Of a DNA stretch of 64,000 nt, positions 52,424-61,494 are shown piece by piece (the first letter of the stretch is position 1; every line of letters begins with the position of its first letter). The notes below the pieces were generated by a model. It saw only the letters and a list, made by a program, of their open reading frames with translations, did not search any database and was not told where the DNA came from. The stretch is from Treponema pedis (lineage in GTDB: Bacteria; Spirochaetota; Spirochaetia; Treponematales; Treponemataceae), in NCBI RefSeq assembly GCF_017161325.1, contig NZ_CP045670.1:1419367-1483366 (forward strand). Reading direction: 5' to 3'. The position numbers and the translations under genes are program-made.

Positions 52424-52891
52424 ATGGATTATATCAAAACAAAAATAATTGCAGGCGGTTTACTGTTTGTAATAGTTTTAATTGCCTTATTTTCGGTTTT
52501 AAACAATAAGTACGAACGCTATGTTATGTTTTTTAAAAATTCCGTTAATTCAAAAATAGAAACGGAAATACGCTATATTCCTCCGCAGGATATTGAACCT
52601 ATGGAAGTTTATTTTTTTAAAGAGCTTATGCTTGGGCCTGTAAACCACGACCGATATTCTTTTTTTAATCGGGAAAGCAAGCTTTTATCGTGCTTTGTCC
52701 GTAACGGAACTCTGTATGTCGATTTCCCTGCAAGTTTTATGGAAGTTATCTGCGAAGGCTTCGATTCCGAAGAAATTAAGAATTTATTGGCAAAAAATAT
52801 TTTTTTAAATTGTAAAAATCTGAAATCGGTTTATATAGCCGTAGAAGGGGTGCAGATTTACGATTTATTAAAAAATAATGCCGAAATTTGA
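52424..52891 (+). CDS. GerMN-domain-like membrane-anchored protein
   Basis: 155 residues: one N-terminal anchor (IIAGGLLFVIVLIALFSVL, residues about 8-26), then a domain with the GerMN pattern (EVYFFKELMLGPVNHDRYSF, NGTLYVDFPASFMEV, ILF-type strand NLKSVYIAVEGVQIYDLL). GerMN proteins are often encoded beside cell-wall amidases, as here. The start at 52424 follows AAGAGGTTAAA. Confidence 0.65.
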   Translation: MDYIKTKIIAGGLLFVIVLIALFSVLNNKYERYVMFFKNSVNSKIETEIRYIPPQDIEPMEVYFFKELMLGPVNHDRYSFFNRESKLLSCFVRNGTLYVDFPASFMEVICEGFDSEEIKNLLAKNIFLNCKNLKSVYIAVEGVQIYDLLKNNAEI

Positions 52892-52900
52892 AAAAAAGTC

Positions 52901-52928
52901 TTGACAAAATTGAATTATTACATATACT
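52901..52928 (+). promoter_or_regulatory. Strong promoter of flaA
   Basis: TTGACA (52901-52906), 16-base spacer, TATACT (52923-52928), 45 bases before the start codon. It starts right after the GerMN gene stop, so flaA is transcribed independently of the amidase genes. Confidence 0.7.
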
Positions 52929-52972
52929 TATATATAACAGGGCATAATAAGTTCATATAAAGGAGTTTTTGA

Positions 52973-54055
52973 ATGAAAAAAACATTGATACTTGTAGCGA
53001 TGGCATTTTTATTGATTGGTGCCGTTGCAGTTGCTGAAGAAGCTGTTATTCTTGATTTTCAGCTGTTAAATGCCGACATTATTGCAGATAAGGCCGGTGC
53101 GATGACTCAAAACCGACGAACTGTAATGGATTACGGTGCTGTTGCCGGTGCTTCTTACACCGACGAGCAAAAAGCCTTAATGAGATCTTCTCTCGCTATT
53201 GCTCAGTGGGAAGTTAAACTTAATTCGTCAGCACAGAATCCTACTTCTGTTGCTTTATCCAAGGTAACGGAAGCTGAAGTAAGCGGTGAAGCAAAGAATT
53301 TTGCCGGTCAAAAATTGATGGGTGTACGCATTTTATTCCCGACATGGGCAAATAACGCTAATGCGGAAATTCGACCCGGATTTTTAATTCCTGCTTATGA
53401 AAAAATGACGCAGGTTGACGATTCCGGCAATTTACAGGAGCCTACTGAAGAAGATAAGGCTTCCGGTAAGGGCAGATTTGAAGGCGGATACGGAGTTGTA
53501 CGAAACACCGGTGTTATTAAATCCATTGCCGTAAATACTTACGGAATGAATTTCCCCCACGGCCTTTATGTTCTTCTTCGCGATCAGAATAACAAGGTAA
53601 CAAGATATTTTATGGGTTACCTCCTGTTTGACGGTTGGAGAGAAATGATTTGGTCAAACCCCGGTTATATTACACAGGTAAAGGCTCGCGAAGTTAGATT
53701 ATATCCGGTATACCCCACTTCTCTTCCTCACGTTTCATTTGACGGCTTCCTCGTTACGAGGGATGCGGCTCATGACGGCGGCGATTTCGTAGGATATTTT
53801 AAAGATGTAAAGATTATCTATGACAAAGCCGTTTTAACAACCGTACGTGATTTTGCAGATGAAGACATCTGGGGAATTCAAACGGAACGGGAAATGAAGC
53901 GAAAAAAGATTGAAGTTGAACGCTTCGGACAAACCCAGGTTTTGCGTTTCTTGGAGCAGGAAAAGATGGCTACGGAAGCAGGTTTTACACCTTCCGAAGG
54001 CTCTGAAGCTGCAAAAAATAGCGGCGGAAATAATCAAGAAACCAACAACCAATAG
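52973..54055 (+). CDS. flaA: Flagellar filament outer layer protein FlaA
   Basis: 360 residues with a signal peptide (MKKTLILVAMAFLLIGAVAV, cleavage before EEAVILDF). FlaA forms the sheath around the FlaB core of spirochaete periplasmic flagella. Landmarks are LMGVRILFPTWANNANAEIR, FPHGLYVLLRDQNNKVTRYF, MGYLLFDGWREMIWSNPGYI and PVYPTSLPHVSFDGFLVTRD. The order amidase, GerMN protein, FlaA resembles the T. pallidum locus. The C-terminal tail (SEGSEAAKNSGGNNQETNNQ) is low-complexity. The start at 52973 follows AAAGGAGTTTTTGA. Confidence 0.95.
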   Translation: MKKTLILVAMAFLLIGAVAVAEEAVILDFQLLNADIIADKAGAMTQNRRTVMDYGAVAGASYTDEQKALMRSSLAIAQWEVKLNSSAQNPTSVALSKVTEAEVSGEAKNFAGQKLMGVRILFPTWANNANAEIRPGFLIPAYEKMTQVDDSGNLQEPTEEDKASGKGRFEGGYGVVRNTGVIKSIAVNTYGMNFPHGLYVLLRDQNNKVTRYFMGYLLFDGWREMIWSNPGYITQVKAREVRLYPVYPTSLPHVSFDGFLVTRDAAHDGGDFVGYFKDVKIIYDKAVLTTVRDFADEDIWGIQTEREMKRKKIEVERFGQTQVLRFLEQEKMATEAGFTPSEGSEAAKNSGGNNQETNNQ

Positions 54056-54094
54056 TTGGCTCATAGCGGACTGTTCCGCTTATACTTAGCTAAT

Positions 54095-54126
54095 AAAAGC
54101 GGCGGATTTTGCTGCCGCTTTTATTT
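54095..54126 (+). terminator. Terminator after flaA
   Basis: AAAAGCGGC (54095-54103) pairs with GCCGCTTTT (54114-54122) and an AT-rich tail follows, 40 bases after the stop. Confidence 0.75.
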
Positions 54127-54151
54127 ATTTAATTTGTCCTGTTATTATACT

Positions 54152-55399
54152 ATGTCATCTACAGAAGAAACATCATGGCTTCCTAATAAGGATAATCTTA
54201 GACGCTTATATGCTTCTCACGTTCCTCATTTTAAAGTGCTTATAATGCGTATTGAGGAATTTTTACGTTCCGTCGTTAAAATAGGGTCTCCTACAACATA
54301 TAAAACAAGAGTTAAAGGGTTTGAAAGCTATTATGCCAAACTGTTAAAATTTCCGCCGGAAAGTTCCGATTCGGATTTGCAAATTTTGCCGGTTTTAACG
54401 GATATTTTGGGAATACGCATAATTTGCACGTTTTTACAGGATTTGAGTGAAGTTGAAACTCTTTTGGAGAAAAATTTTAAAATAATTGAGGTTGAAAGAA
54501 AAGGTTCCAATCTTGCTTTTCAGGAATTCGGCTATGAATCGGTGCATTTACTGCTTGAAATCCCCGAAGAATTTAAAGTCGGACTGGTTTTGCCTAAAGA
54601 CCTCATTTTTGAAATTCAGCTTAGAACGATTTTACAGGATGCCTGGGCGGAAGTTGAACATGAGCTTATTTATAAGGCGGAATTTTCGCCGTTCGATTTG
54701 CCTTTGAGAAGAAAATTGGCTTCAATAAATGCGAGTTTAAGTCTTGCAGATGTTATTTTTCAAGAAATACGCGATTATCAAAATAAGCTTAATGCTGAGC
54801 TTGATACAAGACGTTTGGGTTTTTATTCTCTTGCAGATGAATATACCGAAAGGCTGTTGCCGGCCTCCAAAAAGGGTTTGGAAAAGGGTAGCGGAACTCA
54901 AGAAGAAAAAGTTATAGCCCTTGAATCCATAGACGACTTAATTTTGGCTGCAATAGAAGCTCATAATAAAAATCTTTTTGAAGAGGCGGAAAAAATTTAT
55001 ACTAAAATAATAGACCAAAACCCTAACGATATTGTTTTATCTGTGGTTTTTAAGCATAGGGGAATGGCTTATTTTGCACAGGGTAATTACGAAGCGGCTT
55101 GCAGCGACTTTATTGAAAGCTGTAAGCATAATTCCTCTAATTTCAGGTCGTATTATTATGTCGGTATTGCTTTGACAATGCTGAATAAGGATAATGAAGC
55201 AATTGAATATTTTTCGGATTCGCTTAAAATAAACAAGTTTCAGGCACATGTTTATTTTAGGCGTGCTTTATCATATTTTAAACTTCAACTTTATACCGAA
55301 GCCTTGCAGGACTTGGATACGGCGAAAACTTTGGGTTTAAGTGAAGAAGATGAAAAAAGATTGCGCATAGCTATTGCAAAAAAAATAGATATAGTGTAA
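54152..55399 (+). CDS. RelA/SpoT synthetase-domain protein with C-terminal TPRs
   Basis: 415 residues from the ATG at 54152 (MSSTEETSWLPNKDNLRRLY). Residues about 50-200 form a (p)ppGpp synthetase domain: YKTRVKGFESYYAKLL, DILGIRIICTFLQDL, FGYESVHLLLE and EIQLRTILQDAWAEVEHELI. There is no HD hydrolase, ACT or TGS domain. The C-terminal third has three TPR-like units (AIEAHNKNLFEEAEKIYTKI, GMAYFAQGNYEAACSDFIES, ALSYFKLQLYTEALQDLDTA). Fusion of a small alarmone synthetase to TPRs suggests control by a protein partner. The start has no Shine-Dalgarno. It sits between flaA and the S20 gene. Confidence 0.85.
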   Translation: MSSTEETSWLPNKDNLRRLYASHVPHFKVLIMRIEEFLRSVVKIGSPTTYKTRVKGFESYYAKLLKFPPESSDSDLQILPVLTDILGIRIICTFLQDLSEVETLLEKNFKIIEVERKGSNLAFQEFGYESVHLLLEIPEEFKVGLVLPKDLIFEIQLRTILQDAWAEVEHELIYKAEFSPFDLPLRRKLASINASLSLADVIFQEIRDYQNKLNAELDTRRLGFYSLADEYTERLLPASKKGLEKGSGTQEEKVIALESIDDLILAAIEAHNKNLFEEAEKIYTKIIDQNPNDIVLSVVFKHRGMAYFAQGNYEAACSDFIESCKHNSSNFRSYYYVGIALTMLNKDNEAIEYFSDSLKINKFQAHVYFRRALSYFKLQLYTEALQDLDTAKTLGLSEEDEKRLRIAIAKKIDIV

Positions 55400-55476
55400 T
55401 CTATGTAAACTATAATAATTTGCGGTTATACAACCGGTTAGATTCGGTTTAAAATAATTCACGGAGGTAGAAACAA

Positions 55477-55746
55477 GTGAAGAATAAATCTGCGGTTAAA
55501 AGACATAAACAAAGCGAAGTTAGAAGAATGCGGAACCGCTCTGTAAAAAGCTCGGTAAGAACTGCTGCAAAGAAATATACCGATGCCGTTCATTCAGGAA
55601 GTGCGGAAAGTGCGGGGGCCTTGCTTAAAGAGTTGACAAGTAAGCTTGATACCGCTGCCAGAAAGGGAATTTTAACTAAGAATTCGGCTGCGCGAAAAAA
55701 GTCGAGAATGCAATTGTTGTTTAACGCTTCTTTTCCTGCCAAATAA
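55477..55746 (+). CDS. rpsT: 30S ribosomal protein S20
   Basis: 89 residues, basic and helical, with the S20 patterns KNKSAVKRHKQSEVRRMRNR and AARKGILTKNSAARKKSRMQ. The start is GTG at 55477, with ACGGAGGTAG upstream; non-ATG starts are common for rpsT. It is followed by a terminator. Confidence 0.95.
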   Translation: MKNKSAVKRHKQSEVRRMRNRSVKSSVRTAAKKYTDAVHSGSAESAGALLKELTSKLDTAARKGILTKNSAARKKSRMQLLFNASFPAK

Positions 55747-55759
55747 GCATTGGCCTTAA

Positions 55760-55798
55760 ACCGCAATGCCCTTATGGAAATTGCGGTATTTTTTTTAT
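55760..55798 (+). terminator. Terminator after rpsT
   Basis: ACCGCAAT (55760-55767) pairs with ATTGCGGT (55780-55787) and a T-rich tail follows up to 55797. Confidence 0.8.
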
Positions 55799-55809
55799 GT
55801 GAATTAACT

Positions 55810-56124
55810 ATGAAACAAAAACAATCAAAGAGCAATATAATAGATTCTATTTATAGAAACAATGAAGAGTATAAATTAAAACAAGTAAAAGGCATTGTAG
55901 ACCTTTTTGTAGAATCGATTTCCGATTTGCTTAAAAGCGGTTCGGGGGTTGAAATAAGAGGATTAGGCACCTTTGAAGTTGTTCCCGTTAAGGCAAGGGC
56001 CAATGCGCGCAATCCCAAAACGGGCGAAAAAATGAAGGTAAAAGCTCATTGTAAGGTCCGTTTTAAACCGGCAAAGGATTTAAAAGATTCTCTTAAAGAA
56101 TTAAGTCCGAAAAAATTGTCCTAA
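55810..56124 (+). CDS. HU/IHF-family DNA-binding protein
   Basis: 104 residues from the ATG at 55810 (MKQKQSKSNIIDSIYRNNEE). The HU fold is clear: KQVKGIVDLFVESISDLLKS, then GSGVEIRGLGTFEVVPVKAR (residues about 44-63), the DNA-contacting arm ARNPKTGEKMKVKAHCKVRF and KPAKDLKDSL. Such proteins bend and compact DNA. An upstream ATG at 55750 lies within the rpsT terminator and is unlikely. The next gene starts one base after its stop. Confidence 0.9.
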   Translation: MKQKQSKSNIIDSIYRNNEEYKLKQVKGIVDLFVESISDLLKSGSGVEIRGLGTFEVVPVKARANARNPKTGEKMKVKAHCKVRFKPAKDLKDSLKELSPKKLS

Positions 56125-56125
56125 A

Positions 56126-57733
56126 ATGAAAAGCGGAAAACTTTATTCGTTTAAATATAACCTTTTATTATCGCTGTCAGGTGTTATTTTATTTTACTTA
56201 TCACATCCTAATAAGTTGGTACTTACCGGTATACCGGTGTTCGGATATATAGCGCTGGCACCGTTTTTTCTTTTAATAAAAAGGACAAGTTTAAAGTTTT
56301 CCGTTCTTTGGGGAGCGTTTTCAGGTTTTCTTTCATATTTGGCCTTTAATTTTTGGATTCTTTTTTTTCATCAGGCTGCCGTTTATGTAATTACGGGGTA
56401 TTACCTTATTTTATATGCGTTATTGTTTGCCTTATTAAAAATTGTCGATATTTTTTTTCCGCGTTACGGCTTTATTTTTCAAGCCCTTGTCTGGGTAGGA
56501 TATGAATACGTAAAAACGCTCGGCTTTATGGGGTATCCTTACGGAATTATAGGTTATACCCAATGGAATTTCCCGACGCTCATACGTTCAAGTGCGGTTT
56601 TAGGCGTTTGGGGTATTTCTTTACTGCTTGTTTTTTTTTCGTCGATATCGGCCGTATTTATTTATGAATTTAGTTTGAATAAATCTTTAAAAACAACCGT
56701 TAAACTTTACGGTAAATATGCCGCAATTTGGCTCGGCTGTTTTTGCGCTTTTTTTTTATACGGCATTTTCGCAAAAACTGATTATTCTTCATATAAAAAA
56801 GCTAAACTTGCCCTTATTCAACCTAATACCGACCCTTGGGTAGGCAATATTGAAGTTTATAAAAACAATTTTTATGATTTAAAAACCTTATCCGAAAGAG
56901 CAGTTGCTGAAAATTCCGATATTTCGCTTGTAGTTTGGCCCGAGACGGCATTTATTCCCAGAATAAAATGGCATTATAAATATTCAAGCGATATGCAGTC
57001 GGCGGCCCTGGTACGGAATTTATTGGAATTTTTAAATGGACAAACCGTTCCGTATTTAATCGGAAATGACGATGCTGTACCCATAGGGGAAACTGGAGAA
57101 GGCAGATTGGATTATAATGCGGCGATGCTTTTCATTCCTTCCAAAAATGTTATTCCGCCTGAACCCGATACTTATCGCAAAATGCACCTTGTTCCGTTTA
57201 CCGAGCATTTTCCTTATAAGAATATTTTTCCGTTTATTTATAGACTTTTGGAAAAATCGGATACTCATTTTTGGGAGAGGGGGGAGGAGCGCTTTGTTTT
57301 TAATATAAACGGTATAAAATTCGGAACTCCCATTTGTTTTGAAGATTGCTTCGGCTATATTTCGGCGGATTTCGTTAAAAAAGGTGCTGATTTGATTGTA
57401 AATATGACTAACGATGCATGGGCAAAAAGTGCCGTGCCGCAATACCAGCATTTAAGTATGGCGGTTTTCAGGGCTGCGGAAAATAAGGTTCCCGTTGTCC
57501 GTGCCGCAAGTTCGGGACAAACTGCATATATAGACCCTAACGGGGAAATAAAAGCCATGCTGAAGCCGTTTTCAAAAGATGTTTTAACCGTGGAGGTGCC
57601 TATATTGACAGAAACCGCTAAAACGGTTTATTCTTTTGCAGGTGATTATTTTGCCGTAATAATATCGGTTGTAACTTTTTCCGCAGTTATAGCCGCCGCT
57701 ATAAAAAGAATTTATCTTAAATTAAGGAGTTAA
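56126..57733 (+). CDS. lnt: Apolipoprotein N-acyltransferase
   Basis: 535 residues: six or more membrane segments (residues about 10-210, 490-520) and a periplasmic nitrilase-type domain. The catalytic triad is visible as Glu in LVVWPETAF, Lys in DTYRKMHLVPFTEHFP and Cys in FGTPICFEDCFG. It adds the third acyl chain to lipoproteins, of which this window encodes several. It is cotranscribed with the HU gene and followed closely by the bactofilin gene. Confidence 0.95.
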   Translation: MKSGKLYSFKYNLLLSLSGVILFYLSHPNKLVLTGIPVFGYIALAPFFLLIKRTSLKFSVLWGAFSGFLSYLAFNFWILFFHQAAVYVITGYYLILYALLFALLKIVDIFFPRYGFIFQALVWVGYEYVKTLGFMGYPYGIIGYTQWNFPTLIRSSAVLGVWGISLLLVFFSSISAVFIYEFSLNKSLKTTVKLYGKYAAIWLGCFCAFFLYGIFAKTDYSSYKKAKLALIQPNTDPWVGNIEVYKNNFYDLKTLSERAVAENSDISLVVWPETAFIPRIKWHYKYSSDMQSAALVRNLLEFLNGQTVPYLIGNDDAVPIGETGEGRLDYNAAMLFIPSKNVIPPEPDTYRKMHLVPFTEHFPYKNIFPFIYRLLEKSDTHFWERGEERFVFNINGIKFGTPICFEDCFGYISADFVKKGADLIVNMTNDAWAKSAVPQYQHLSMAVFRAAENKVPVVRAASSGQTAYIDPNGEIKAMLKPFSKDVLTVEVPILTETAKTVYSFAGDYFAVIISVVTFSAVIAAAIKRIYLKLRS

Positions 57734-57736
57734 AAA

Positions 57737-58153
57737 TTGAAAAAGAGCAATAAAAATAAAGAAAAAAATGTTACGGTTTTAGGTAAAGAAACCGTTTTTG
57801 ACGGTGTAATGAAATTTTCCGAAACGCTGCAAATTGACGGAAAGTTTAACGGAGCTATAGATTCTCAAGGAGCTTTGATTATTTCAAAAACGGCGGATTG
57901 CAGAGTACAATATGTTAAGGCGGCTTCGATAGTGGTGGAAGGAGCGGTTGCGGGCTCTCTTTCCGCCGTCGATAAAGTGGATTTAAAGCCTCAATCCTCT
58001 GTGAGGGGTGATATTACTGCCGGAAGGATTAGAATTGCGGATAATGTTTCATTTGAGGGCTCGGTAAAGATGATTAGAAACAGCGGGTTTACCGAAAAAA
58101 ATCTTTTTTCCATAAGTTCGGGGCAATTAAAAGAGCAATTAACCCGTCAATAG
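57737..58153 (+). CDS. Bactofilin
   Basis: 138 residues. A short basic tail precedes the right-handed beta-helix bactofilin core (VTVLGKETVFDGVMKFSETL, QIDGKFNGAIDSQGALIISK, VVEGAVAGSLSAVDKVDLKP, QSSVRGDITAGRIRIADNVS). Bactofilins polymerise without nucleotides and help shape spiral cells. The start is TTG at 57737 behind TAAGGAGTTAAAAA; it follows lnt by three bases. Confidence 0.9.
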   Translation: MKKSNKNKEKNVTVLGKETVFDGVMKFSETLQIDGKFNGAIDSQGALIISKTADCRVQYVKAASIVVEGAVAGSLSAVDKVDLKPQSSVRGDITAGRIRIADNVSFEGSVKMIRNSGFTEKNLFSISSGQLKEQLTRQ

Positions 58154-58165
58154 TAACTGTTTAAA

Positions 58166-58672
58166 GTGATTGATACATGTTTAATAAAGCGGAGTTTTTC
58201 GGAGCTTAAAAAACGGGGGATAAAACTTATTACCGCCGAATCCCTTACAGGAGGCTTAATTTCCTCCGAATTTACAAAAATAGCAGGGGCGTCGGAAACG
58301 GTTTGGGGCGGGTTTGTTACATACAGTCCCCAAGCAAAAATTTCGCTTTTGGGTGTTGAGCCTGAGATTATAGAAAGATACGGAGTTGTTTCCGCGGAAA
58401 CGGCGGAGGCTATGGCTTACGGAGCTTTAAATGCGTTTTTAGCAAAAAATACGGGCGGGCTTGAGGCCGTTGCAATTGCAGTTACAGGTGTTGCCGGCCC
58501 CGATTCGCTTGAAGGAAAACCTGTAGGAACCGTTTTTACGGGTATTGCTTCTTTTTTAAAAGGGAATATGGAGTGCAAAACCTTTCAATTTTTATTTTCG
58601 GGAGATAGAAATCAAGTGCGTGAAAAAACCGTAGAAGCTGTTGCTGACGGAATTTCGGCTCTTTTTAATTAG
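58166..58672 (+). CDS. CinA C-terminal domain protein (nicotinamide-nucleotide amidase)
   Basis: 168 residues of the CinA-C/PncC family: LITAESLTGGLISSEFTKIA (residues about 20-39), VWGGFVTYSPQAKISLLGVE, YGVVSAETAEAMAYGAL and VTGVAGPDSLEGKPVGTVF. It deamidates nicotinamide mononucleotide in pyridine-nucleotide recycling. Unlike full CinA it has no N-terminal MoCF domain. The start is GTG at 58166. Confidence 0.85.
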   Translation: MIDTCLIKRSFSELKKRGIKLITAESLTGGLISSEFTKIAGASETVWGGFVTYSPQAKISLLGVEPEIIERYGVVSAETAEAMAYGALNAFLAKNTGGLEAVAIAVTGVAGPDSLEGKPVGTVFTGIASFLKGNMECKTFQFLFSGDRNQVREKTVEAVADGISALFN

Positions 58673-58680
58673 AATTTTTT

Positions 58681-59094
58681 ATGTGGAAAATACTTGCATT
58701 ACTTTCGGCCGTGTTTGCGGCTTTAACTTCAATTTTAGCAAAATTCGGAATAAAAAATGTTAATTCTACGCTTGCAACGGCTGTCAGAACCGTTGTAGTG
58801 CTTATCCTTGCATGGGGCATAACGGCTGCAAACGGAAATATAAAAGATTTAAAAAGCTTAACAAAAAGTAATTGGATTTTTTTAATTCTTTCGGGAGCGG
58901 CGACGGGTTTATCGTGGATTTGCTATTTTAAAGCAATCCAAGCCGGAGAAGTTTCTAAAACCGCTGCAATAGATAAATTCAGTATAGTATTAACGATAAT
59001 ATTTTCGTTTATAATTTTAAAAGAAGCCGTTACGTTTAAAACCGTACTCGGCTGTATACTTATAACCGCAGGCACCCTTGTTATGATTTTGTGA
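58681..59094 (+). CDS. EamA-family (DMT) membrane protein, single domain
   Basis: 137 residues with five transmembrane segments and the EamA pattern (ILALLSAVFAALTSILAKFG, VVVLILAWGITAANGN, WIFLILSGAATGLSWICYFK, AIDKFSIVLTIIFSFIILKE, VLGCILITAGTLVMIL). As a half-length member it probably works as a dimer. The substrate is unknown. It starts eight bases after the CinA-C stop. Confidence 0.85.
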   Translation: MWKILALLSAVFAALTSILAKFGIKNVNSTLATAVRTVVVLILAWGITAANGNIKDLKSLTKSNWIFLILSGAATGLSWICYFKAIQAGEVSKTAAIDKFSIVLTIIFSFIILKEAVTFKTVLGCILITAGTLVMIL

Positions 59095-59102
59095 AGCGTT
59101 TG

Positions 59103-60398
59103 CTAATCTTTTAACATAACATTTAATATTACACTGTCCGTTTGGCGCATTCCTTCAGCGGCCATTACTCCGACTCTCGCTATGGTTTTTTCTATATCGT
59201 CTTTTATTATACCGTCTCCGCCTGAAAAATATTTTCCGTCCATGGCAAGTTCATGTCCGAATAATGCGGAATCTAAAGATGCCGCTATTTTGGAAGCGCA
59301 AGATTGTTTTGCTCCGTCGCAAACTATTCCTGAAACAGTGCCGAGAGCGTTTTTTATTGTGCCGCAAATTTGGTCATAGCTTCCGCCTTTCATATATGTT
59401 ACCGCTGCGGCACAGGCGGCTCCCGCAGTTACGGCACCGCAATATGCCGACAGGCGACCTATTCCGGTTTTTTGATGAATAGCCAGGAGGTTGCTGATAA
59501 GAAGGGAGCGGATAAGTTTTTCTTTGCTTACGCCCATTTCACGTGCGTAAACTATTACGGGAACCGAAACCGCCAAGCCTTGGTTACCGCTTCCCGAATT
59601 TGTTATTACGGGATAGGAGCAGCCGCACATTCTAGCATCGGAAGCTGCCGCTACTTCTCCTTCCGCTTGTATTTTAATTGAAAAGGCATCTCCTTTTCTT
59701 TGACTGTATTTTAAAATATTTTTTCCGGTTTCTACACCGTAAGAATTGGTTAAGCCGTCCTGCGCTACACGCGTGTTATATTCTATTTGTCTTAATATGG
59801 GCTCTTCGATAGAATTGAGATTTACCGTGTTTGCAAATTCTAAAATATCTTTTACATTTAAACAGGAACGGTCGGTTAAATCGCCGCTCGCGGCTTCCGG
59901 GCTGTAAGATTTTTTTAAGATAATTTCATCATTTAGTTTTAAAAGAACAAGGTTTGTATGTTGGTGAATCAGTTCGGCAATTCCCGTGTTTCCGTTTAAT
60001 TTGCCTGTGATTTTTATGTGAAGAGTTGCAGGGGTATCCATAAGCTGAATTTTCGTACATTTTTTTTGAAGATACTTTTCGGCGGTTTTTACGTCATCGC
60101 TTGTTACGTCCGCTAAAACTTCAAGCCCCTTATCGGGGTTCCCTCCTATTATTCCTATGAGTGCGGAGGCTTCCATTCCCTTCATTCCTCCGGTGTTCGG
60201 AACTATAACCGATTTTGCATTTTTGATAATATTTCCGCTGCTTTCAATAAGAATTTCATCGGGGATTCCGCCCATAATTTTCCGTAAAGACGCTCCGGTA
60301 TAAGCGATGGCGATAGGTTCCGTACAGCCTAAAGCGGGAACCAATTCTTCTTTTAAAATTTGAATATATTTTTCCGTTGTTTTTTCATCTAACCCCAT
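59103..60398 (-). CDS. UPF0597 / L-cysteine desulfidase family (serine dehydratase alpha-like) protein
   Basis: 431 residues. Family landmarks: LVPALGCTEPIAIAYTGASL (residues about 15-34, with the first cluster Cys), VPNTGGMKGMEASALIG, ARMCGCSYPVITNSGSGNQG, LAVSVPVIV and VCDGAKQSCASKIA. Related enzymes use a [4Fe-4S] cluster to release sulfide from cysteine or to deaminate serine. It faces the EamA gene in convergent orientation. The start at 60398 follows AGGAAGGTATTT. Confidence 0.85.
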   Translation of the reverse strand: MGLDEKTTEKYIQILKEELVPALGCTEPIAIAYTGASLRKIMGGIPDEILIESSGNIIKNAKSVIVPNTGGMKGMEASALIGIIGGNPDKGLEVLADVTSDDVKTAEKYLQKKCTKIQLMDTPATLHIKITGKLNGNTGIAELIHQHTNLVLLKLNDEIILKKSYSPEAASGDLTDRSCLNVKDILEFANTVNLNSIEEPILRQIEYNTRVAQDGLTNSYGVETGKNILKYSQRKGDAFSIKIQAEGEVAAASDARMCGCSYPVITNSGSGNQGLAVSVPVIVYAREMGVSKEKLIRSLLISNLLAIHQKTGIGRLSAYCGAVTAGAACAAAVTYMKGGSYDQICGTIKNALGTVSGIVCDGAKQSCASKIAASLDSALFGHELAMDGKYFSGGDGIIKDDIEKTIARVGVMAAEGMRQTDSVILNVMLKD

Positions 60399-60410
60399 AA
60401 ATACCTTCCT

Positions 60411-61186
60411 ATAAAATCATCAAGCGCAGATTTTATCAAAAATCGAGCATTGATGATTTTCAGCCGTTTCGTAATGCAATGAGAAACGGCAATAATAATT
60501 AAGTTTTGCTTTTAAGCAAAACTGAAAGTTTATATCAAAGCAATGTAACAACATTGCGCAGATTAAACCTTCCTATAAAATCATCAAGCGCAGATTTTAT
60601 CAAAAATCGAGCATTGATGATTTTCCGCCGTTTCGCAACGAAGTGAGAAACGGCATATAATATCCGATGTTTGCCGAAAGGCAAACTCGACAGCGTTTTT
60701 AGACAATGCTATCTGCATTGCCTAAAATAAGCCTCCAGATAAAATCATCAAGCGCAGATTTTATCAAAAATCGAGCATTGATGATTTTCCGCCGTTTCGT
60801 AATGCAATGAGAAACGGCATACAATACACGACGTTTGCCGAAAGGCAAACTCGACAGCGTTTTTAGGCAATGCTATCTGCATTGCCTAAAATAAGCCTCC
60901 CTTTAAAATCATCAACCGCAGATTTTATCAAAAATCGAGGATTGATGATTTTCCGCCGTTTCGCAACGAAGTGAGAAACGGCATACAATATCCGATGTTT
61001 GCCGAAAGGCAAACTCGACAGCGTTTTTAGACAATGCTATCTGCATTGCCTAAAATAAGCCTCCAGATAAAATCATCAAGCGCAGATTTTATCAAAAATC
61101 GAGCATTGATGATTTTCAGCCGTTTCGTAATGTAATGAGAAACGGCATATAATATCCGATGTTTGCCGAAAGGCAAACTCGATACG
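60411..61186. repeat. Tandem array of 164-bp hairpin repeat units, copy D
   Basis: The motif AAAATCAT recurs at 60413, 60577, 60741, 60905 and 61069, an exact 164-base period. Each unit has four hairpins in order: AAATCATCAA/TTGATGATTT, GCCGTTTC/GAAACGGC, GTTTGCC-GAAA-GGCAAAC and TTTTAGACAATGC/GCATTGCCTAAAA. The first unit has different third and fourth stems (AGTTTTGC/GCAAAACT and CAATGT/ACATTG) but keeps the pairing. The last is cut after the third hairpin. No gene is present. Confidence 0.9.
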
Positions 61187-61494
61187 GGCTTTAAAACGGC
61201 TGTCTTTGCCCGCTTAAAATATTTTCTTTATCTTTCGGTATATTACCCATAGATGGGGATTTATGTCAACAGGTTGCCGTTTTTGAGGTAAAGAAAAGGC
61301 ATAAAGAAGTTTTTTTTATCGATTTATCTTGACTATAAAAATATCTTTGATTAACTTATTTACCTTAAACGGGTATTTTAATTTTTTGTACACGGGATTC
61401 CTTTATTTATAGTTTATTTCGCAGTTAAAAAGACTATATTCCGATTTTAGGTCTTATAGACAAACTGGAGAAATTTAAATAAAATTAAAAAACG
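61187..61494. other. AT-rich spacer without a gene
   Basis: No reading frame, attC site or promoter is convincing here. The short stretch around 61185-61235 still resembles hairpin-repeat flank. Confidence 0.5.

Noticed and set aside
60411-61186. CRISPR array suggested by regular repeats
   Set aside because: The period is 164 bases, the whole unit is repeated with no unique spacers, and there is no cas gene nearby.
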